From contig WPIO01000031.1 of NCBI GenBank assembly GCA_009760855.2, positions 2,793,001-2,857,000 of the forward strand: a DNA stretch of 64,000 nucleotides, in the 5' to 3' direction. Every line of letters begins with the position of its first letter. Within the stretch, counting starts at the first letter, position 1. Both the position numbers and the translations under genes were made by a program. The notes under the pieces are model-generated. The model searched no databases. It saw nothing but the letters and a program-made list of their open reading frames with translations, and was not told the DNA's origin. Below are positions 58,548 through 64,000 of the stretch, one piece after another. This stretch comes from Cristatella mucedo (taxonomy: Eukaryota > Bryozoa > Phylactolaemata > Cristatellidae).

Positions 58548-59315
58548 TATTAATTATCATAATAATAAATTTGATATAGTGTCTTCAGAGAGCACAATAT
58601 TTTTCTAGGAACTTTACATTTGCTGCAACGGAAGCACGATCGAACGGTTAGTGGTAGCATGCTCAATAAACAACATGAATTACATAGCTAGGGGTGATAT
58701 GCATAGGGTCAGCATGCGAGTATGGTTAGTGGTAGCATGCACTGTGTCAGCACGCATAAGCACATACAAGACGAATCACAGGGACCCACTAAATAATATC
58801 ATCAATATATGCGTTTTTAGTTTCCTTCTAAATGTGGTCAAGTCAGGCTCCAAAGAATTTTATGTTTGTACGAGGTTTAGATAAACAGTTAGGTTCCGAA
58901 AAGAGGGTAGTACGTTATTAGCCTGGTGGTGTATCTCTGATATGTAGGCTGGAGCCAAAGAATGAAGGGACCTAAAAATGAGTTACACAATTTTGAAGTC
59001 GATGCGTTGGTTGACTGGGAGCCACTTGAGGTCGGTGAGATGTGGTGATATGTGGCGGGTGCGAAACTCACGACATACAAGCCTAGCTGCAGAGTTGTGC
59101 ACCAGCTGTAAGCGCCTGATTGCACAGGCGCGTGGACGAGCAAGCAGTAAGTCAAGACGGGATGTCACAAATGCATGGACCAATTTAGAAGTGGTATTCC
59201 TGTCTAAACAAGCCCAAATTTTAGCAATCTTGCCTAGCTGAAACTACACAGACTTGACCGTGGAGCTGATTTAATCGTCTAATGAAAGGACACTTTGGAG
59301 CATGACACCTAGATT
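58548..59315 (-). mobile_element. LINE family 1 copy
   Basis: Tail at 58548-58625, 3' UTR with the CATGCTGAC-type duplication, and minus-strand frames HAFVTSRLD, RLQLVHNSAARLVCREFRTR and LTDLKWLPVNQRIDFKIV. A deletion near 58845 joins the C-terminus out of order. Confidence 0.78.
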
Positions 59316-59530
59316 TTACGATAGGCTAGAGAAATGGTTTACTAGACAGCCACGCGAGACTTTCCGGTGTGCAGACAATGCAGAGTTAGGTAATAATACG
59401 ATTCGACAGCAACGAATCGCCGAAGAATATCTGACCAATAAGAACGTGATCTTTGTCATGAGTATTGAGGGTTTAGCAAAGGAAGCCTCGGCATAAAAAG
59501 AATACAAAAATTGCATAGACAAAATTGTTA

Positions 59531-59752
59531 TATAGCTTCATAACATTGCTAAAATTCGGGCTTGTTTAGATAATGCATGCTGCCACTAACCACATTTGCA
59601 TGCTGACCCTGTGCATGTCACCACTAACCATGTTATTCATTTTGTTTGTTTTTCAAGCATGATTTTACTTACCATTCAATTGCATTTCTCTTTGCAGCAA
59701 ATGTAAAGCGCCTAGAAAGAGATTAAGTTCTCTGAGGGCGCTTTATCAAGTA

Positions 59753-59789
<37 letters not shown>

Positions 59790-60530
59790 AGGATACCACG
59801 TCCACGTTGGTCCATGCATTCGTGACATCCCGTCTCGACTTCTGCAACTCACTGCTTACTGGCCTACCAGCATGTGCGATCAGGCGATTGCAGCTGGTGC
59901 ACAACTCTGCAGCTAGGCTTGTCTGTCGTGAGCATCGCAGTTGCCATATTACCCCACTTCTCGCCAACCTGCACTGGCTACCAGTCAAGCAACGGATTGA
60001 CTTCAAGATTTTGTCGCTCACTTTTAGGTCCCTTCATTCTATGGCTCCAGCCTATCTGTCAGATATACTACCCCATAAGGCTAAGCATCGTACCACCTGC
60101 TTTTCGGAATCCAAGAGTCTACAAATACCTCGTACAAACCTTAAATCCTTTGGAGACCGTGCATTTAGTTCGCATGCTCCCAAAGCCTGGAACTCCATCC
60201 TGACCTGCGTCAGAACATCCCCTGACCTGACCACATTTAAAAGGAACTTAAAAACACACCTATTTAGGACAGCATTTAGTGGGTCCCTGTGATTCGTCCT
60301 TGATGTGCTTATGCGTGCTGACACTGTGCATGCTGCCGCTAACCACATTTGCATGCTGACCCTGTGCATGCCACCCCTAACCATATTATTCATTTTATTT
60401 GTTTTTCAAGCATGATTTTACTTACCATTCAATTGCATTTCCCTTTGCAGGCAATGTAAAGCGGCTAGAAATAGTTTGAGTTCTCTGAGGGCGCTTTATC
60501 AAGTGATTTATTATAATACAATGGATCGGT
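59531..60530 (+). mobile_element. LINE family 1, young copy hosting a nested insertion
   Basis: Starts with AGCTTCATAACATTGCTAAA, is broken at GTTTAGATAA (59576) by a second family 1 copy, and resumes at GGATACCACGTCC (59788). The frame then runs openly to the ORF2 stop at 60292, followed by 3' UTR, hairpin (60458-60502) and a short A/T tail. Confidence 0.87.
59577..59787 (+). mobile_element. LINE family 1 3' end inserted into another copy
   Basis: TGCATGCTGCCACTAACC to (ATT)n: the last 211 bases of the family, in the same orientation as the host element. ATAA occurs at both junctions and fits a short target duplication. Confidence 0.8.
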
Positions 60531-60959
60531 TGGGTTATTGAAACTAATGCCAATACCACCTGGTGCGAGGAAAAGAAGAAATCTGGAACCTACAATAGAA
60601 ATTAGATTGGAAAATCTGTAATATAGAAAGACATTGTATCTGTGGACCCATAGACTATTACCACGTCCGACCGCATGCTTTCGGAAGCATTTTTAATTCA
60701 AGAAAATGCAAAAGTGGCTTCGAGGGGACTGAAAAAGGCTACAAATTCAAGGACGAGTGAGCGACAATTGTTATCTCTTCCCCAGTTTTTATTGAACTCA
60801 GGCCCTGACGAAAAAAGCCTCAGGGAGTCACGTTGGTTTGTTGGCCAATAATTCAGTTTCAGCCAGGTCATTGTCGCCGCCAAAATGTCAAGAAAGTTAT
60901 CACTAATCGAATCACATGCTATCAGGTGCTTGTTGCTCATTACGGATGTAATCATCAAA

Positions 60960-60998
60960 AATGTTGTAATGCTTTATCTGCAGCATATGTAAGGTGCC

Positions 60999-61068
<70 letters not shown>

Positions 61069-61110
61069 CGGTTCTGTAAGGGTGCTATACAAATACATAC
61101 TCTATAATAT
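60960..61110 (+). mobile_element. LINE/SINE hairpin tail with (GA)n expansion
   Basis: AAGGTGCCTA, then (GA)n at 61001-61066, then TTCGGTTCTGTAAGGGTGCT and ATACAAATAC. The GA run sits where the tail loop has AGAAAGAGA. Confidence 0.65.
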
Positions 61111-62051
61111 TATTTTTATTGTGGACACATTCCACATGCAAACTTTAAGAGAAGCCGGCCCAACGAATACCAAGTGAGTGCGATTCACTGCAGTCGTTTG
61201 TGGGAAGTACTGGGCAGCTAAAAGTGGTGAAGTGGTGCTTGAAATACTGTAGATTGCCCCTTACATTTTAACTTGCTTCGTCTGGGCTTCCTGCCGGAGA
61301 TATCCAATTCACGATCAGTGGAAGAAGCAGCATTAACCAGGAATCTACAGTATTTTTTTGCTGACTGTGGCAAAGTTGTGTAGAATATTGGTGTAAGATG
61401 TCAGGTGCTTTGACACGGGTACAATTTAATGCTTGCTATTTTACCAACATGCACCTCTGGAAGCTGATTGTTACGAATCGATTCCTCAGTAGACGACATT
61501 GATGGCTGAGCTCAGTGCTGACGAGCTCGGCCTTTAAACGTTGTCTAGATGGAACCGCGAAGCTCAGCTTGTCCTCATAGCATGGATTGCTTTGCTGCAG
61601 TGAGTCTAATGCAGTAACTAACTGCACTTCCGTCGTTCAGAGGCGTCAGCCAGACCCAGTCCAAGTCGGCAAAATTCCCTTCCAAAGCAGAGCTCATTTA
61701 CAGCGCTTTGGTAGGCAAGAGAGGTCCGCTCGAAGAACTGGCGGTCGAAGATCGCTGTCCAGACTAACGTCTGTCTCTAGCTTCTACCCCCGACTAACCA
61801 ACATCCACCTTCCCACCACCACCCAGTCTCAATGAGCTGCGACTGCCCGTTCCACAGGGCAGTTCTAAGCAATCAATCTATGAAGGGACGTGCCCCGAGT
61901 CCGATGACTAGCTACTAGCGGGGCAGCACAGCGAGCTGCACGGTCGGTATTGGTGGACAGCCACAGCAGCATTCGACGTTCAAAGCTTTACAAATTGTTT
62001 CCGTTTGAGTGTTTTACACGTTGAGGGATTTCATAAGCCGAGCAACTTACA
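61111..62051. other. No recognisable gene
   Basis: Short frames only; nothing recognised. Confidence 0.4.
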
Positions 62052-62190
62052 ATGCCATCAGATGCACTTAGCAAGAGATGCGCCCGAGCGCCATTTTTAT
62101 CCGCTCCTGTAGTCTACAAGATTAGCAGATCACTTTCCACGCGTTCGAGCGTGGAAGTCGCAAGTTTGGCGAAGCAAAGAGCAGCGAATG
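62052..62190 (+). CDS. Possible first exon with presequence-like N-terminus (weak)
   Basis: ATG at 62052 opens MPSDALSKRCARAPF..SRSLSTRSSVEVASLAKQ and reaches a donor GCGAATG|GTAAGC at 62190. The Arg/Ser-rich, acid-poor start would suit a mitochondrial presequence. Nothing downstream on this strand could be joined to it. Confidence 0.22.
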
Positions 62191-62771
62191 GTAAGCATTT
62201 GTTGATTGAACGGATACCAATCGTGCCAAAGCGTGGCACCCGAGACCACAAGACATCATTGCAAATTCGTACTTAATATTTGATGCAGCCTTTGTAAGTA
62301 GCTAAACCTCTCCCTCCACCGCTTTCGAGCTACGGTGCTCGGTGTTCAAAAGCGCTTCTCCTGAGAGAAGCGATTTCCTCAACTAGAGACATTCTTCGCT
62401 TGCTAGCATATCGATAATAACAAGTTTAAGTCCTTTGAGCTGGGCTGCTGGGTGAAGCTTGGAAAGTAGACCGCCGGTTTTCGTATAGGTCTTCCAGCTG
62501 CCTCGCTGGTTTCATCTGCGTTAAATTCACACGACTCGTTGAGGGGACACGGCCGTCCACACAGCCGGATTCGCTTTGCTGCAGCCAGTTCGAGCGATTG
62601 CTCGATTGGGCTTGGTAAGCCTGCACGGTACGGTGCAGTCACGTGTCTGGTGGATGTGAGAATGGCTCACTTTACTGCCATTTCATACCACCGAGGCGGC
62701 TATGAGTACGATCATGGGAAGCCTCGCGTGAGCTGGCGACGGGCATTGGCGAGGACATCCAAGCTCGGCTG

Positions 62772-63112
62772 TTATTTCTTTGTTCTCGATCCAGATCTGC
62801 TCAGAGGCGGGGCGGCGGACGGCGCCTTCTTGGTCGACTTGGTAGCCATCTTGCCTGCCGGACTCGGACTTTTCGCGTTCGATTTGCCGACCTTCAACTT
62901 CCTCTGGTCTTCAGAGAGCCGGAGCGTGTAGTTTGGAAATAGCTCGGTGCAGTTGTCCAGCAAAGGAGTGAACACGTAATGCACGCCATCCGCCGCCGAG
63001 TCGGCGTCGTCGTTGTCGGAGCTCATTTTCTCGACCAGGATGTAAGTGGATTTCTCATCCAGATGCTTCATGGCCGCATCGTGTCTGTGCGAGTCGAGAT
63101 CCTTGATTAGAC
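62772..63112 (-). CDS. Terminal exon of an unrecognised gene (gene 3)
   Basis: An acceptor TTCGCTTTTAAG ends at 63113 and opens a frame of 2 bases + 112 codons + stop. The first part (LIKDLDSHRHDAAMKHLDEK) is charged and probably helical. A Ser/Asp-rich acidic stretch follows (SSDNDDADSAADG), then FTPLLDNCTELFPNYTLRL and a very basic Lys/Ser/Pro/Ala tail (KLKVGKSNAKSPSPAGK, ending SRTKK). The acidic-then-basic layout suggests a nuclear or cytoskeletal binding tail, but that is inference. ATG at 63071 could be an internal start; the reading frame continues upstream of it to the acceptor, so a spliced last exon is more likely. No upstream exon was found before the window ends. I do not recognise the family. 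Confidence 0.6.
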
Positions 63113-63685
63113 CTTAAAAGCGAAAAGGTGCAACGCAGGGTTAACTCGGCTCATGTTTAGAAGCGCTTGCAACGGGCACTGCGGTTTCTCTCGTACCGTT
63201 ACAACGTCGCGATTTCTACTCGCTCCTCCTGCTACAATAGCCGCGTCGGCCTGTTTCCTATGCAGAGCCCATGCGGCGCTGCCGAGCAGCGCCTCATGGC
63301 AGCTTCGCTAAGGGCCAGTGTGATCCAAGAGAGAAAGCACGAGAAAGTGCGTGACAGCCTGCGTTCTGCTTAGGTCGACCCGGCGCTCAGTCATTAGCTA
63401 AGGATTGGCATGCACATGGGGAGTTGGCAAAATTGTATGTATTATTTATATTACGTAATCATAATTAGTGCTACTATTATTGAGAATCGCCCTAAGAAAT
63501 CGGAAAGACGACGAGCAGCTTCAGGAGCGAAAGAAAGCCAGTACAACTTTTTGCTCGCTGGCCGACAGCCGACCGTGCTAAGGATTTTCGAGCGTTTGCA
63601 GCTTCTAGCTAACATTCTTGGACGCTGATGTGCGCTAAATCCTTTGCAAGCTACTTCTCAAACGACGTCATAATATAGCTATAAC
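63113..63685. other. Upstream of gene 3 terminal exon; no further exon seen
   Basis: Should be intron of gene 3 (minus). No minus-strand exon was found here. Confidence 0.35.
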
Positions 63686-63689
63686 AATA

Positions 63690-63800
63690 ATAATAATAAT
63701 AATAATAATTCTACTAGTAATAATACATCTGTGTAGTGCCCTTTGAGAACTTTAATCTCTTTCTAGGCACTTTACATATACGTTATTTCCGAATATCAAA
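63690..63800 (-). mobile_element. LINE family 1 3' tail
   Basis: (ATT)n then TGTGTAGTGCCCTTTGAGAA and CTTTAATCTCTTTCTAGGCA. Confidence 0.72.
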
Positions 63801-64000
63801 GCTTCAAGCAGGGCTTCAAACGTTATCGGCTATCAGAGTAAGCTCTGAGTGAAGGTGGACACGCCAACCTGCAGTGCACATATGGTGACATCAGCAAAGG
63901 TAGACGAAAAGGTCCCGTCGTCGTGCTCCTGCAGTGCGCCCTGCACCGGCAGCTGAGCTACACGTGAGTTCGTGCGTCTATTTCGTGCGGCCATCGAGCG

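Noticed and set aside
62539..62931. 130-codon plus-strand frame
   Set aside because: Opposite the better-supported minus-strand terminal exon and without motif.

Overview
The window is eukaryotic and almost certainly from an invertebrate animal. It has spliced genes with GT-AG introns, a multi-exon family B-like receptor pair, long dinucleotide and hexanucleotide microsatellites, tRNA-derived SINEs and many 5'-truncated non-LTR retrotransposons. No operons, CRISPR arrays, phage genes or true tRNA/rRNA genes are visible. The phylum cannot be fixed from the sequence alone.

Genes. Two paralogous genes lie on the minus strand, about 26 kb apart: gene 1 (12962 down to 6049) and gene 2 (44730 down to 39082). 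Each has three coding exons with the same intron phases (1, then 2). Each encodes a secreted/membrane protein in this order: N-terminal hydrophobic leader, somatomedin-B (SMB) domain with eight cysteines, a 'TPVT..TG.TYRN.YCA.CW' module, a second 'YRN..CA.C' module, a glycosylated cysteine-rich stretch, and seven transmembrane helices of the Methuselah/secretin type. The assembled products are 794 and 807 residues. Gene 2 is strongly GC-rich in exons 2-3 and has a 277-base second intron; gene 1 has ordinary composition and a 1.9-kb second intron full of repeats. A third, unrecognised gene contributes a last exon at 62772-63112 (minus). A few weaker exon candidates are listed with low confidence.

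Repeats fill the rest. There is a solo LTR (3927-5259) with its 4-base target duplication, TATA-like box, AATAAA and three internal 121-base tandem units. Two CR1/L2-like LINE families occur: family 1 ends in a hairpin followed by (ATT)n, family 2 in a (TACAT)n-type tail. There are two tRNA-derived SINE families (A and B), a broken remnant of an RLE-type (R2/NeSL-like) LINE, two decayed inverted copies of a transposon-associated ORF, and several low-copy repeat pairs (called D, E, F and G here). Family 1 copies at 20.4, 57.1 and 59.5-60.5 kb are near-identical, which points to recent activity; others are ancient.

Layout: 0-5.3 kb intergenic, LINE/SINE debris and solo LTR; 6-13 kb receptor gene 1; 13-38.6 kb repeat-dominated spacer; 39-44.7 kb receptor gene 2; 46-48.5 kb (TA)n and a GC/CpG-rich island; 48.6-61.1 kb LINE/SINE debris, a 0.5-kb hexanucleotide array and a nested LINE insertion; 62.8-63.1 kb terminal exon of gene 3. 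The most unusual items are the matched receptor pair with divergent base composition, the hairpin tail shared by SINE A and LINE family 1, the inverted G repeats that preserve a SINE-empty site, and the LINE inserted into its own family.
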